From contig CAYXUG010000002.1 in the NCBI GenBank assembly GCA_964468655.1, positions 1 through 64,000 of the forward strand: a stretch of DNA of 64,000 nucleotides, given 5' to 3'. This document shows positions 36,343-45,718 of this stretch, piece by piece. Every line of letters starts with the position of its first letter. Position 1 is the stretch's first letter. The stretch is from CAYXUG01 sp964468655. GTDB taxonomy: Bacteria > Fidelibacterota > Marinisomatia > Marinisomatales > CAYXUG01. The notes under the pieces are model-generated. The model saw only the letters and a list, made by a program, of their open reading frames with translations, searched no databases and had not been told where the DNA came from. The translations under genes were made by a program, and so were the position numbers.

Positions 36343-37857
36343 CTATTTAAGCAGTACCAATTTCTGAGTTTTCCGGAAAGAAAAATTCTGTCTGAATGGA
36401 GATAAACTTTCACCACTCATGTGAACAAAGTAGGTACCACTGGCCAATTCGTTTGCATCCCAATTGATGCGATAAGTGCCCGGTTCTATGAATTTATTGA
36501 ACAATGTTTCAACCCTTCTTCCTAGAACGTCATACGCATTAATAGTAACATGACTGAAAGATGAAATTTCGAAAACAATTTCCGTAGCTGCATTAAATGG
36601 ATTTGGGAATGAATTTAATGATTCTTTTTGCGGTAGTAATATTTCGGGATTACTTATTTCCACAGCGGTTGAATCATCAATTAACTCATCAATCCAGTAA
36701 AAGGCACCGAATAAAATTAGAATGGCTGCCTCAGAGTGGCCACCGCAAGGGCATTCTACCAATTCAACATTATTAGTATCAGCTCCATTTGCAATAAATG
36801 TGTTATAGGCAAGCACAGAGTTTTCAAAAGGAATCAGTTCATCATCGGGGCTGTGAAATAGTTTAAGAGGAGACTGGGGTATCCAATCATAAAGATCATT
36901 TGCTCTCAATGCAACTCTTAGAGGATGGTCATTATTTACGGTGAAATCTTCAACAACCTCATCTTTAAGAATATGGATAGGAATGGAAGGCATTTCGGCA
37001 TCTATTTCACCGCCGGTATGTTCCCCATCAAATAGTGATGGCAAAACATCTGCGTATTCATCTTTCAAATAATCCGAGGGTGAATCGTATAAATTGTACA
37101 TGTCATTATAGGCAAATAGCATATAAGGCAGATAGTAGGGTGATCCATATTCCTGTTCCGAAAGCATGAGTTCAGTCATAATCCCTGACATATCATAAGC
37201 ACCGGCCCCCGGAGCGGAGGCAGTAATTTCAAATTCCTCAGGAAACTGTTCCTCAATCATTTTCTGTGCCGCAAGTGTTGCATATCCTCCTTCAGAATAT
37301 CCCATAAGGAACAACTGATCATTTAATTGGAGATTGTTTTCTTCGCTGAATGTTTTTGATGCCCGAATCAAATCAATGACAGAATTAGCAGTTGGTTCAG
37401 CCAATTGGTAAGGGTGCAGTATTTCAGATACACCCAGCCCCAGATAATCAGGCAAGAGCGTAATGTACCCGGATGAAGCTCCCCATAATCCTAATAGTCC
37501 ATATATACCTTCGAAGCCGTACACGGACGGAACGTCGTCTCTCAGAACAACTGTACCATGTTGAAAACTAAGAAATGGGAGTGCATAATTAGCGCCGTGG
37601 GGAATTACTACAGCGCCTGAGGCGACTGCTGTATTATTTTGTGGATCCAGTGTTTCATAAGTAACACTATAAATTGAAGCAGGATATTCTGGATCAAATG
37701 GGAATAAATTGAATGGAAATTGGTCAAAAACTGAATCAATTTCCTCTATGGTAAAATAATCCAGTAATGTGTAAGAGATAAGATCACCCGGCTCGGCTGA
37801 CAATTGAACATTGCAGGTGAGGATAAATAGAGCGATTATTACGATTTTTTTAAACAT
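36343..37857 (-). CDS. Secreted alpha/beta hydrolase (lipase/esterase-like) with T9SS sorting domain
   Basis: 504 residues. Signal peptide (about 1-21). The hydrolase domain has the nucleophile elbow FLMGYSEGGYATL (S188), an oxyanion-side FLSFQHGTVV, an Asp in LFHSPDDELIPF and a His in CPCGGHSEA. The arrangement resembles secretory lipases of the LIP family. The last 80 residues are a sorting domain opening FPNPFNAATEIVFEI and ending TQKLVLLK, so it should leave the cell by a type IX-like route. It probably degrades esters or peptides outside. 32 bases upstream on the strand lies the hydroxylase gene. Confidence 0.85.
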   Translation of the reverse strand: MFKKIVIIALFILTCNVQLSAEPGDLISYTLLDYFTIEEIDSVFDQFPFNLFPFDPEYPASIYSVTYETLDPQNNTAVASGAVVIPHGANYALPFLSFQHGTVVLRDDVPSVYGFEGIYGLLGLWGASSGYITLLPDYLGLGVSEILHPYQLAEPTANSVIDLIRASKTFSEENNLQLNDQLFLMGYSEGGYATLAAQKMIEEQFPEEFEITASAPGAGAYDMSGIMTELMLSEQEYGSPYYLPYMLFAYNDMYNLYDSPSDYLKDEYADVLPSLFDGEHTGGEIDAEMPSIPIHILKDEVVEDFTVNNDHPLRVALRANDLYDWIPQSPLKLFHSPDDELIPFENSVLAYNTFIANGADTNNVELVECPCGGHSEAAILILFGAFYWIDELIDDSTAVEISNPEILLPQKESLNSFPNPFNAATEIVFEISSFSHVTINAYDVLGRRVETLFNKFIEPGTYRINWDANELASGTYFVHMSGESLSPFRQNFSFRKTQKLVLLK

Positions 37858-37889
37858 TTTATGCTCCCTTGATTTATATGTTTATGTTT

Positions 37890-38816
37890 TTAACCTTCAA
37901 AGAAAAATAATTCTTTATCATTTTCGAACTCAATAAATAGTTCTTTTAATGATTTTATGCTGAAATAACGATCTTGAATATCACTATAATCAAAACGAGT
38001 AAGTACTACTTTTTCCATATCAAAGGGTATAATTTTAGAAAAGGATGACCCCCCTTTGCTACATGCAACAACATTCATAATTTCATCATAAGATGAAAGA
38101 ATACCTGAGCCGTAAATAACATGATTCATTTCATCATCATTTTTTTTATCACTTTGAAAGTCTGATTTTTCCATAATACCAAATTCATATGTCCACCATG
38201 CAAAATTTTGAAGACGCTTTAAGTTATGGGCGACCAAGTCATCTCCCAATCCCCGCTCATTTCGTATCAATTCCAATCCAACTTCACCCATCTTTTGCCA
38301 CAAGTCAGCATATTCTTTGTTTATCAGAAGAGGGGAATGCCCCATAACATCATGAAATATATCGGGTTCAGGAGTGTATCCCTCTTCATTTTTAATATTT
38401 TTACCTGCATATTTTTCTTCAAATCGTTTTGATTGTCGAATAATATCGGTTACCGGGAATTGCCTTTGAGCAGTTAATGTGAAAAAGAGTTCTTCATTCA
38501 AGAACCCGGCGACAGGTGTCAGCACCCAGCCAGATGAAGGGTATATTTTTTCTGATAATTCCCCGAAATTTGGGAACTGGTTACTTGGAATTTTGAGCGC
38601 ATCAAGTCCCTCAATGTATTCCCTAGCAGCATAACGATTGAGTGCGTCTATTACATATGAATAAAGTTGTCCCCACAATCTATGTTCTCTACTAGTGATT
38701 GAATCGTAATTTTGTTCAATGAGATATTCACTGTCTTTGGAGAATATTTTAATTCCCCCAATTGCATTTGGTATTACATTATCGAACAAGTCGTCGTATT
38801 TTTCTGTCATCACCAT
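37890..38816 (-). CDS. phhA: Aromatic amino acid hydroxylase (phenylalanine 4-monooxygenase type)
   Basis: 308 residues. Pterin- and iron-dependent hydroxylase. The three iron ligands are visible: H155 and H160 in PEPDIFHDVMGHSP and E211 in WWTYEFGI. The pterin region LTPVAGFLNEELFF is present. No N-terminal ACT domain, as in bacterial enzymes. It would turn Phe into Tyr. No pterin recycling gene (phhB) lies nearby. It is divergent from the motor cluster. Confidence 0.9.
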   Translation of the reverse strand: MVMTEKYDDLFDNVIPNAIGGIKIFSKDSEYLIEQNYDSITSREHRLWGQLYSYVIDALNRYAAREYIEGLDALKIPSNQFPNFGELSEKIYPSSGWVLTPVAGFLNEELFFTLTAQRQFPVTDIIRQSKRFEEKYAGKNIKNEEGYTPEPDIFHDVMGHSPLLINKEYADLWQKMGEVGLELIRNERGLGDDLVAHNLKRLQNFAWWTYEFGIMEKSDFQSDKKNDDEMNHVIYGSGILSSYDEIMNVVACSKGGSSFSKIIPFDMEKVVLTRFDYSDIQDRYFSIKSLKELFIEFENDKELFFFEG

Positions 38817-38895
38817 AAACCTAAATTTACATAATTATAATGATTTTATCTTGAACTTATCAATAAAATTAATCAGAAAACTGTGTCATTTTTGC

Positions 38896-38924
38896 TTGAC
38901 ATTTTCAAGTGGTCATTATACAAT
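38896..38924 (+). promoter_or_regulatory. Strong sigma70-like promoter of the motor cluster
   Basis: TTGACA and TACAAT with a 17-base spacer, 50 bases before the GTG at 38975. It is the best promoter match in the window and is the only one seen for the seven-gene run that ends at 46654. Confidence 0.7.
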
Positions 38925-38974
38925 CATTTGCGCTGAATCGCTTCAGAACGTCCATAGATAATCCGAGGTCTTAC

Positions 38975-40129
38975 GTGAAAAGAAGAAAATGTTATTCAAT
39001 TTTACTCACCTTTTTATTCCTGATAAATAATTACGCCTACCCAAAAGACAAAACATATACCCTCAGTGGGTTCATTATTGATGAATCCGGAGATAAGGTT
39101 CCAAGTGCACAGGTTCTTCTATTTTCGGAAGATGGTGAGGAAATAGGTGAAACGAATACGGGGAAACGATTTGGGGGAAAGGGTAAATTCAAATTTAAAA
39201 AATTGTCTCAGGGGAAATATACTATCAAGGCATCGCAAGATGGATACGGAACAGGTATTGGCGATTATGTAATAATTGATGATGATTTGGATATTGAACT
39301 AACACTGCTTCCGGGTCTAGGGGAAGTAGCTGCGGGAGGCGAATTTGAAGAAGGAATTTCTGAAAGCGGTGAAACACCCGAGGATGTTGTGAGGATGGTT
39401 GAGGATGAATATGTTCTTAGCGAAATGAGTTTTGAAATGAAGAAAGTGAATGCAGAAGTAAGTCATCTGGGGAGCGAAATCCGTGAATTAAAAGCAAAGA
39501 GTGAGATGTGGACTAATCCACTTTCGGTATACAGCAAGGAAATCATACTTGGTAATGGAAGCACAGTTTTTGGGAAGGTAGTATATCAGGATGAAGATAT
39601 TTTAAAAGTAGAAACACTCATTGGATATCTTGTAATCAATCGGGATCAAGTTGTACGGATTATTGAGAATGTAGTAGGGCAGGAAGAACCTGAATATATT
39701 CCGGAACAGATTAGAGAGACGTATAGTCCGCCTCCCGTACCAAAATTGACAAAACCCCAATACACATCTGCTCATTCAACGGAAAGGATGCCGGGTCAAA
39801 AACGAGCCGCAAATGTGGTCCTTGTTGGAAATATATCAGAGACCAAAGACCGGTCCAACAACATTTCTCTCTCAGGTCAACTGAAAAACATCGGTGGCAA
39901 TAGAGCCGATTTTGTTAAAATGAATTTTGTTTTCAGAAAGAATTGGAGCGGTGAAACAAAAACACTAACCAGTTTTGTGAGAGGTGCATACCATACTTTT
40001 GAATCAGGAATTACAACCGACTCTTCATTACTTCCCGGTGCGTCAGGGAGTTTCGAACTTGTTATCCCTGCTGACTTCGGTCCGTTTATTGGATATTCCT
40101 ATGTGATAGATTGGGAGGAATACGAGTGA
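38975..40129 (+). CDS. Exported peptidase-regulatory-domain protein, first gene of the motor cluster
   Basis: 384 residues. GTG 38975 is chosen: GAGG stands 7 bases upstream and it starts a signal peptide (KRRKCYSILLTFLFLINNYAYP). Then a carboxypeptidase-regulatory-like beta-sandwich (about 25-105, with TLSGFIIDESGDKVPSAQVL and GKYTIKASQDGYG). A coiled-coil stretch follows (about 140-180), then a small beta domain (IILGNGSTVFGKVVYQDED), a proline-rich linker, and a C-terminal domain resembling FxLYD (SLSGQLKNIGGNRADFVKMNF). Its job is unknown. Position at the head of the operon and overlap with the next gene tie it to the motor. Confidence 0.6.
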   Translation: MKRRKCYSILLTFLFLINNYAYPKDKTYTLSGFIIDESGDKVPSAQVLLFSEDGEEIGETNTGKRFGGKGKFKFKKLSQGKYTIKASQDGYGTGIGDYVIIDDDLDIELTLLPGLGEVAAGGEFEEGISESGETPEDVVRMVEDEYVLSEMSFEMKKVNAEVSHLGSEIRELKAKSEMWTNPLSVYSKEIILGNGSTVFGKVVYQDEDILKVETLIGYLVINRDQVVRIIENVVGQEEPEYIPEQIRETYSPPPVPKLTKPQYTSAHSTERMPGQKRAANVVLVGNISETKDRSNNISLSGQLKNIGGNRADFVKMNFVFRKNWSGETKTLTSFVRGAYHTFESGITTDSSLLPGASGSFELVIPADFGPFIGYSYVIDWEEYE

Positions 40130-41166
40130 GAACAATCAACTTTTTGGGTCAGCTTGTAATTCTTTTAATTATATTTGCCAATTTCTGTTTTACTCAATCA
40201 CCCTCTTCATCAAAAGAAGAAGGCTTTTTTTTGGATTTGGGAATTGTCATTGAACCTACCACAGGAAATGAAAAAGTAAACCGGGTGATTAAAAAACCCC
40301 CGGAGGAAGTAAAATTTTTCATTGAAAAGGAATCAAGCGGCATGCTGTTTATGGCAACTACTCAAGAAATAAAGGAAACACTGGAAAATATCAGCACAAA
40401 AATAGGTGCCATTGAACATGCACTAAATTCCCTCGAGGTGGAAGTCCACAGAGATGTAGAAAGTTTACAAGAAAAGAATTTTAAACTTCAGGAAATGGTT
40501 TCAGAACTCAAAATTTCGAAAGATTACTGGTCAGCAGATGTTATTGACCTTATCACAGTAAGAGTAACAGAGAACATGCATAAGCCCCCCTATGAAGAAG
40601 GTGAGGTAAAAGTGGTAGTTTCACATTTGGAGGTAGATAGTTTGTTACCGGAAGAAGACAAAGCGCCGAAAGACTATCAATCTGAGAAAGTTAATTTGGT
40701 AATTATCAATGAAGAAATTGTTGAGAGTCCGCCAGGCAACATTACAGCAAATGAAATAATAGAGTTTGGGCAACCTAAGTCCCAGCCCAAAGTGTTTGAC
40801 AGATTCTTATACATGAAAGCAGTATTTGCCTACCAAAGAAACGATTTTAATACTGCTCTTGAACAATTTGATAGTCTTGAACCTCAGGCGGCAGATCCTA
40901 TAACTGCCGGTAATATTCTTTACTGGATGGCTGATTGTTATTATCGATTGGAGGAGTTTGACAGCGCCCTGCAAAAATTACAAGCCATTAGAACTAATTT
41001 ACTATCAGATAAAATTGATGATTCTGTCGTTCTAGAAGGTTTGATCTATAGAAGTATGGGGAATGAAGAAAAAGCGATAGCATCTTTTTCTCAAATTGTT
41101 GAAAAATATCCCGGGAGTGAATATTTCCAATTAGCGGAATTAGAGTTAAAAAAGGATTTAAAATGA
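40126..41166 (+). CDS. Exported coiled-coil and TPR protein of the motor cluster
   Basis: 346 residues from GTG 40126, which sits in the upstream stop (GTGA) with GGAGG 7 bases before it. Signal peptide (about 1-24, FANFCFTQ). Coiled coil about 85-145 (IKETLENISTKIGAIEHAL). The C-terminal part (about 225-345) is TPR-like (FLYMKAVFAYQRNDFNTALEQF; YWMADCYYRLEEFDSAL; EKAIASFSQIVEKYPGS), similar in style to YbgF/CpoB-type periplasmic proteins. Probably a periplasmic adaptor. ATGA overlap with the next gene. Confidence 0.6.
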   Translation: MRTINFLGQLVILLIIFANFCFTQSPSSSKEEGFFLDLGIVIEPTTGNEKVNRVIKKPPEEVKFFIEKESSGMLFMATTQEIKETLENISTKIGAIEHALNSLEVEVHRDVESLQEKNFKLQEMVSELKISKDYWSADVIDLITVRVTENMHKPPYEEGEVKVVVSHLEVDSLLPEEDKAPKDYQSEKVNLVIINEEIVESPPGNITANEIIEFGQPKSQPKVFDRFLYMKAVFAYQRNDFNTALEQFDSLEPQAADPITAGNILYWMADCYYRLEEFDSALQKLQAIRTNLLSDKIDDSVVLEGLIYRSMGNEEKAIASFSQIVEKYPGSEYFQLAELELKKDLK

Positions 41167-42551
41167 TTACCAGAAATTGGAGTTCTATTATAAAAAGAAT
41201 AATTATTTGCCAGTTTTTATTAATGAATATTTCTTTTGCTGTAACAAGAGTAGCTTATACCCGCCCCGGGTATATGATGAAAATTCCTGCTACCAGCGCA
41301 ACAAGATCCCCCTATCTATTCAGTACCGGTTTTGGCATAGAAATTCACAGTTTCTCTCCTTTTAATCCAGCAAAGGGCGTTTATTTTTCAATGGACGTTT
41401 CTGAAAATGTGACTTTTGCATTTTCCTCAGGGCAGGGGGCTGATACCACTGCTCTGGAAAATATTGCGGAATCAACTTATATTCCTCCGGTGGAATTTGG
41501 TTTTCACCTTCAGCGGCGAATGTATGTGTATGGAGATATATCATTCTCACTTGGTATTCATGATATTGTATTTGAGAATGCCCCGGATGGGTTAAGTCTT
41601 GACCCGAAACAGCTTTCTATCTTTGGGACTGTCGGGAGCCAGAAACAGTTAGGTGATTACCAACTCAGCACTTATATGGGATTTGGCACTGGTGGGTTTG
41701 CCAAGCAGGTTGCAGAAACAACTCAAATAGAAACTGAGATTGATTCAACGGAAACAGGAACGTCAGCCGGTGTTTTTGCCGGATTTTTGTTAAAAATGCC
41801 CTATATGGAGAAATGGGGCGGTCTAGATATCGTGGGTGAATTCGATGGTTCCGGCATCAACGTGGGAATCCGCATCCCCCTTACCTCGGATTATCGCTTG
41901 AGTCTTGGGTTCACCCACATAGAAAATTTACCCGATTTTTCACAAGAACCTTATGGTCCCGTACATCCAGGCTTAACGCTTGGTTTGGACATGTCAGTGA
42001 TGCGTGGATTGAGGGGAATGGTTCCCAAGCTTCTGGGTGGAATTGGGGATGGCCCCTCTCCACCTGTCCCCAGCGTAGGTTTGGTTGATTCAACTTTACT
42101 GGTAGCAGATATAGGAATGACGCATCTCAGAGATTCTCTAAGGGTAGCCAGATATGACATGCGAAACCTGTCTACTCATGTTTCAGGCCTTAAACAAAAA
42201 ACATCAATGCTTGAGGATTCAGTTAAAGTATTACGGCTGGAAAAAAATGTTACAAACAAAAATATCAATCGTGCTATGAGGCATCTTTCACGTTCTCTCA
42301 GGTATTTTTATGCTGGAGACTACAGAGAGGCACTTCAGGAAGTAGAAACGGCTATGGAATTAAATCCAAATCTTGCTCTGGCTTATGCAAGAAGGGGTTC
42401 CATTTATTACAAGTTAGGGGATGTGCAAAGAGCAACCATCAACTGGAACCTAGCGCTTCAGTTGGATCCGGAATATGATGATGTTAGGAACATTTTGAAA
42501 GCGCTACATGAAAACAGATTAATGACAACAAGTTTTAAAGGAGGTAAATAA
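41163..42551 (+). CDS. Outer-membrane barrel-like protein with C-terminal TPR, motor cluster
   Basis: 462 residues. Signal peptide (about 1-26, LLMNISFAV). Residues about 27-300 are strand-rich with Gly/aromatic alternation (STGFGIEIHSFSPF; YVYGDISFSLGIHDI; LSTYMGFGTGGFA; DYRLSLGFTHIEN), like an outer-membrane barrel. A coiled-coil linker (about 325-370) leads to TPR repeats (ALQEVETAMELNPNLALAYARRGSIYYKLGD, then ATINWNLALQLDPEY; broken here to respect segments). The combination suggests an envelope-anchored scaffold. An AAGGAGG in its last codons serves motA downstream. Confidence 0.6.
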   Translation: MITRNWSSIIKRIIICQFLLMNISFAVTRVAYTRPGYMMKIPATSATRSPYLFSTGFGIEIHSFSPFNPAKGVYFSMDVSENVTFAFSSGQGADTTALENIAESTYIPPVEFGFHLQRRMYVYGDISFSLGIHDIVFENAPDGLSLDPKQLSIFGTVGSQKQLGDYQLSTYMGFGTGGFAKQVAETTQIETEIDSTETGTSAGVFAGFLLKMPYMEKWGGLDIVGEFDGSGINVGIRIPLTSDYRLSLGFTHIENLPDFSQEPYGPVHPGLTLGLDMSVMRGLRGMVPKLLGGIGDGPSPPVPSVGLVDSTLLVADIGMTHLRDSLRVARYDMRNLSTHVSGLKQKTSMLEDSVKVLRLEKNVTNKNINRAMRHLSRSLRYFYAGDYREALQEVETAMELNPNLALAYARRGSIYYKLGDVQRATINWNLALQLDPEYDDVRNILKALHENRLMTTSFKGGK

Positions 42552-42556
42552 ATCTC

Positions 42557-43327
42557 ATGGATATTGCGACTATTGTAGGAATATTGTTTGGTATAGTGTC
42601 TATTTCTGGCGGTATTTTCATAATGACCTCGGACTTTGCGGTGTTTGCTTCAGGATCAAGTTTTGCAATTGTGTTTGGGGGTATGGTTGCATCGGTATCA
42701 GTTGCATTCCCATTGGCTGAGGTGTTAAAACTGGGGTCTGCAATGGGAGCAGTTTTTAAAGGCGGATCCACCAAGCTTGGTGAACTTGTGGATGATGCTG
42801 TAAAAATGGCAGAAGCGGGCAGAAAAGGAATGTCTGATTTGGAAAAGGAAAAAGACAGTGTGAAAAATTTCTTTTTTAAAGATGGTATTCAAATGGTTAT
42901 AGATGGTTATTCTGAGGAGGAAATAATTGAGATTCTTGAAACACGAATTAACTATAGAGAGATCAGAGAAAGATCTCAGGCAGGACTTTTTCAAACCATG
43001 GGAACCATGGCGCCTGCCTGGGGAATGATTGGGACACTTATTGGATTGGTGGTTATGTTGGCAGGATTTGGAGGAGGAGGAGGGACTGACGCATTGGGTG
43101 CAGGAATGTCTGCTGCACTGATAACCACTTTTTATGGTGCGGTATTTGCTAATTTATTTTTTCTGCCCATGGCTGCAAAATTGAATTCTAGACTTTCTCA
43201 TACAAGTACACTGCAAGCAATGCTTGTGGAAGCAGCACGTCTTATTCACCAAAGGAAACACCCTTTAATTATGAGAGAAAAACTGAATTCGTTTATACCT
43301 CCAAAAGAATGGAAGAAAGAAGGATAA
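42557..43327 (+). CDS. motA: MotA-type stator subunit
   Basis: 256 residues, four transmembrane segments (about 5-22, 30-50, 150-172 and 183-205). Forms the ion channel and torque-generating ring with MotB. Signatures: the cytoplasmic loop GRKGMSDLE, matching the R..E charges that meet FliG in E. coli MotA, and MAPAWGMIGTLIGLVVML with the conserved proline. It is a MotA rather than an ExbB by length, loop and topology. Ribosome site AAGGAGG lies 13 bases upstream, inside the previous gene. motB follows after 4 bases. Confidence 0.92.
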   Translation: MDIATIVGILFGIVSISGGIFIMTSDFAVFASGSSFAIVFGGMVASVSVAFPLAEVLKLGSAMGAVFKGGSTKLGELVDDAVKMAEAGRKGMSDLEKEKDSVKNFFFKDGIQMVIDGYSEEEIIEILETRINYREIRERSQAGLFQTMGTMAPAWGMIGTLIGLVVMLAGFGGGGGTDALGAGMSAALITTFYGAVFANLFFLPMAAKLNSRLSHTSTLQAMLVEAARLIHQRKHPLIMREKLNSFIPPKEWKKEG

Positions 43328-43331
43328 TATA

Positions 43332-44093
43332 TTGGCTAAAAAATCTGAACCCCCCCCAAAAGAAGAAGGGTTGCCGGGTTGGTTTGCCACCTTTGCGGAC
43401 ATGATGACACTTCTCATGGCTTTTTTCGTTTTGCTGTTATCAATATCTACGATTGATCCTGTGAAGCTTCAACAGATGGCAGATTCTATGGGAAAGTCCG
43501 TTGGAAAGGATAAAAAAATCGATAATGCTGCAATGACCCTAGGGGCCATCAAGAATAAACTGGATGAAATGGTTGAAGAAATGAATCCAGATCCGAAAAC
43601 AGGTGAGAAACCTGTTGAAGTAAAATCGACCACAAAAGGTGTAACACTTGAAGTATCCTCAGATATCAGTTTTGGGTCAGGTTCTGCCAATTTAAAAATG
43701 GGAATTGTACCAACACTTGACAAACTTGTTCCTCTTATTAATAAGTCATACAATATGGTAGCGATCGAAGGGCATACAGATAATGAACCATTACCAGAAA
43801 ATGAAAACTACCCCAGCAACTGGGAGTTATCTGGGGCAAGAGCGGCGGCTGTTGTTAGAAAGTTTATAGATTTAGGTGTCGATCCGAAACGGCTGGAAGC
43901 AGTTGGGTATGCACAATATATCCCGAGAAACGTCCCTACTGATGTGCTGATTGATGATGAAGTAATTAAGCAGTATAATGCCACAAAGGAATTAAAGGAT
44001 AGAAACCGACGGGTCGCGATTACCTTTAAAGCAACAAGTATTGATCAACAAGAAATGAGAAGAGCCGAACAAACCGCTTTGGCGGAAGAATAA
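43332..44093 (+). CDS. motB: MotB-type stator subunit with OmpA-like peptidoglycan-binding domain
   Basis: 253 residues with TTG start preceded by AAGGA. N-terminal FATFADMMTLLMAFFVLLLS has the essential ion-carrying Asp (D23) at the helix start. A linker/plug region with charged residues leads to an OmpA-like domain (about 110-240) with VAIEGHTDNEPL, NWELSGARAAAVVRKF and KDRNRRVAITF, which binds peptidoglycan. With MotA it would convert ion flow to torque on FliG. Na+ or H+ coupling cannot be judged safely. Confidence 0.92.
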   Translation: MAKKSEPPPKEEGLPGWFATFADMMTLLMAFFVLLLSISTIDPVKLQQMADSMGKSVGKDKKIDNAAMTLGAIKNKLDEMVEEMNPDPKTGEKPVEVKSTTKGVTLEVSSDISFGSGSANLKMGIVPTLDKLVPLINKSYNMVAIEGHTDNEPLPENENYPSNWELSGARAAAVVRKFIDLGVDPKRLEAVGYAQYIPRNVPTDVLIDDEVIKQYNATKELKDRNRRVAITFKATSIDQQEMRRAEQTALAEE

Positions 44094-44123
44094 AACGATT
44101 TTCACTTAGAAAAAGGAGTTTTT

Positions 44124-45710
44124 ATGAAAAATAAATTATTGTTATGGTCACTTTTATTAAGCGCCGGTTTTATCTGGAATGTTTGCATCGCACAGGAGTC
44201 AACATTCCTTGCTCAAAAATTAATGTTTGAAAATGACCTGAAGAATCGAATTGAAAAAGCGCTGCAAAAGGTTATTGATGACCATCGGTACGTTTTGGAT
44301 GTATCAGTCACACTGAAATTTTCACCTACCGTGAAAGAAGAAATTACCTACAAACCCTCCAAAAAACGCGAAACTCAGTTTGGAGCCTCTGAAATGAAGA
44401 CAGATGACCAAACAACAGAGATGCCCGGAAAAAGAACACGGTTTACAGGAATACCAATTCCGGGATTTGATTTTCACATTGAGGAAGGTGAGGTGCCATC
44501 GGAAGTTTCTGAAACAGTAAAAGAAATCGCACCGGAGATTTTTGTGGGTGAACGGGAAGTTGTGTCAGAGACATATACGGATATCACAGCATCTATGCCG
44601 CAGATTGAAAAGATGGATATTTTTTGTTTACTTCCTGAGGATGCATCTACTGAGCTCATTGAAAATGTGCGTCAAATAATTGGGGTATCGGCACATATTG
44701 ACAGGCGGAGAGGTGATGCAATCCGAATTCAAAAGGCATCTTTTAAAGAAAGGCGAGGTAAATCTGCTGAAGAAGTCATTTTAAAAAGTATTGCTGAAAA
44801 AATTGATCAGTTGGAAAAGAATCAAATAGTAGAAGAAATTGAAGTGCAGGAAGAAATTAATTGGCAGGAAGAAATCCAAAATTGGCAGGAAGAAGAAGCA
44901 AATAGAAGAGAAGAAGAACATATAGCATTTTTGGCAGCATTGAATCAATTTGAAAAAGAGCGTGATGAAGAAGAATTACAAAGAGTAAAAGATGAGATGA
45001 CTGCAAGTTTTAAAGCAGAATTAGATAAAAAAGACCAGAAACTGGAGCAATATAAAAAAACAATTGAATCCGGCGGTTTATCGGAGGAGGAACTTAAAGA
45101 AACAAGCGGAACGGTGAATATTTTAGAAGAAGAAAGAGCAAAGTTAGATTCAATGTTGGATGCAAAAAGAAAAGTACTAGACAGTGTATTTAGTGATATG
45201 AACCAACAATCCCGGCAATCCAGTAGTAATTTACCCATATATTTAATGAGTGCAGTTTCATTATTGGCAGTCATTGCACTTGCAGGTGTTATTCTTTTTA
45301 ATGGAAGAAAGCCTAAATACGTTATGCCCCCTCCTTGGGCAATGCCTCGTCCCCGGCCAAAAAAAAAGAAAAAAAAAGTAAAAATTGATGATAACAACAA
45401 TGGAGAGACAAAGACCGCATCTCCCACAACACAGACGCAACCCGCACCAACACAAACTCCTCCACCAACTCAACCCCTACCTCCCGGCGAAGATCCAAGC
45501 GTACTGCAGTCTGAAATCAAATCAGTCCGTAAATCCATCATGTCTATGAGTACAGGCCAGCCCGATACAGCCACATCTATTGTGAAGGAATGGCTGCAGG
45601 AGGAAGCACCCCCACCTCCGGAAGAACCACAGCAAGCAGCAATCACCCCATCTGTTGAAGAAGAGGAAGAAGGCGGAAAGAAGAAGAAAAAAAAGAAAAA
45701 GAAAAAGTAG
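44124..45710 (+). CDS. Reduced FliF-like MS-ring protein (RBM3 plus coiled coil plus TM plus FliG-binding tail)
   Basis: 528 residues. N-terminal hydrophobic segment (about 4-22, signal or anchor). Residues 35-80 (LMFENDLKNRIEKALQKVI; LDVSVTLKF; EEITYKPSKK) and 145-207 (IEKMDIFCLLPEDA; IIGVSAHIDRRRGDAIRIQ with RGD 196-198) match the RBM3/beta-collar part of FliF. RBM1 and RBM2 are absent. A long charged coiled coil (about 208-360) follows, then one transmembrane helix (about 371-393) and a cytoplasmic tail with Lys- and Pro-rich stretches. In the tail GQPDTATSIVKEWLQEE (478-494) resembles the FliF C-terminal peptide that binds FliG. The tail ends in ten lysines. AAGGAG precedes the ATG; fliG follows after 8 bases. 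FliF kinship is an inference from motifs, order and neighbour. Confidence 0.72.
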   Translation: MKNKLLLWSLLLSAGFIWNVCIAQESTFLAQKLMFENDLKNRIEKALQKVIDDHRYVLDVSVTLKFSPTVKEEITYKPSKKRETQFGASEMKTDDQTTEMPGKRTRFTGIPIPGFDFHIEEGEVPSEVSETVKEIAPEIFVGEREVVSETYTDITASMPQIEKMDIFCLLPEDASTELIENVRQIIGVSAHIDRRRGDAIRIQKASFKERRGKSAEEVILKSIAEKIDQLEKNQIVEEIEVQEEINWQEEIQNWQEEEANRREEEHIAFLAALNQFEKERDEEELQRVKDEMTASFKAELDKKDQKLEQYKKTIESGGLSEEELKETSGTVNILEEERAKLDSMLDAKRKVLDSVFSDMNQQSRQSSSNLPIYLMSAVSLLAVIALAGVILFNGRKPKYVMPPPWAMPRPRPKKKKKKVKIDDNNNGETKTASPTTQTQPAPTQTPPPTQPLPPGEDPSVLQSEIKSVRKSIMSMSTGQPDTATSIVKEWLQEEAPPPPEEPQQAAITPSVEEEEEGGKKKKKKKKKK

Positions 45711-45718
45711 AGGATAAA

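Noticed and set aside
42557..44093. MotA/MotB as a Zorya-type defence module
   Set aside because: Zorya stators are followed by ZorC/ZorD helicase or nuclease genes; here a FliF-like gene and fliG follow and MotB has an ordinary OmpA-like domain.
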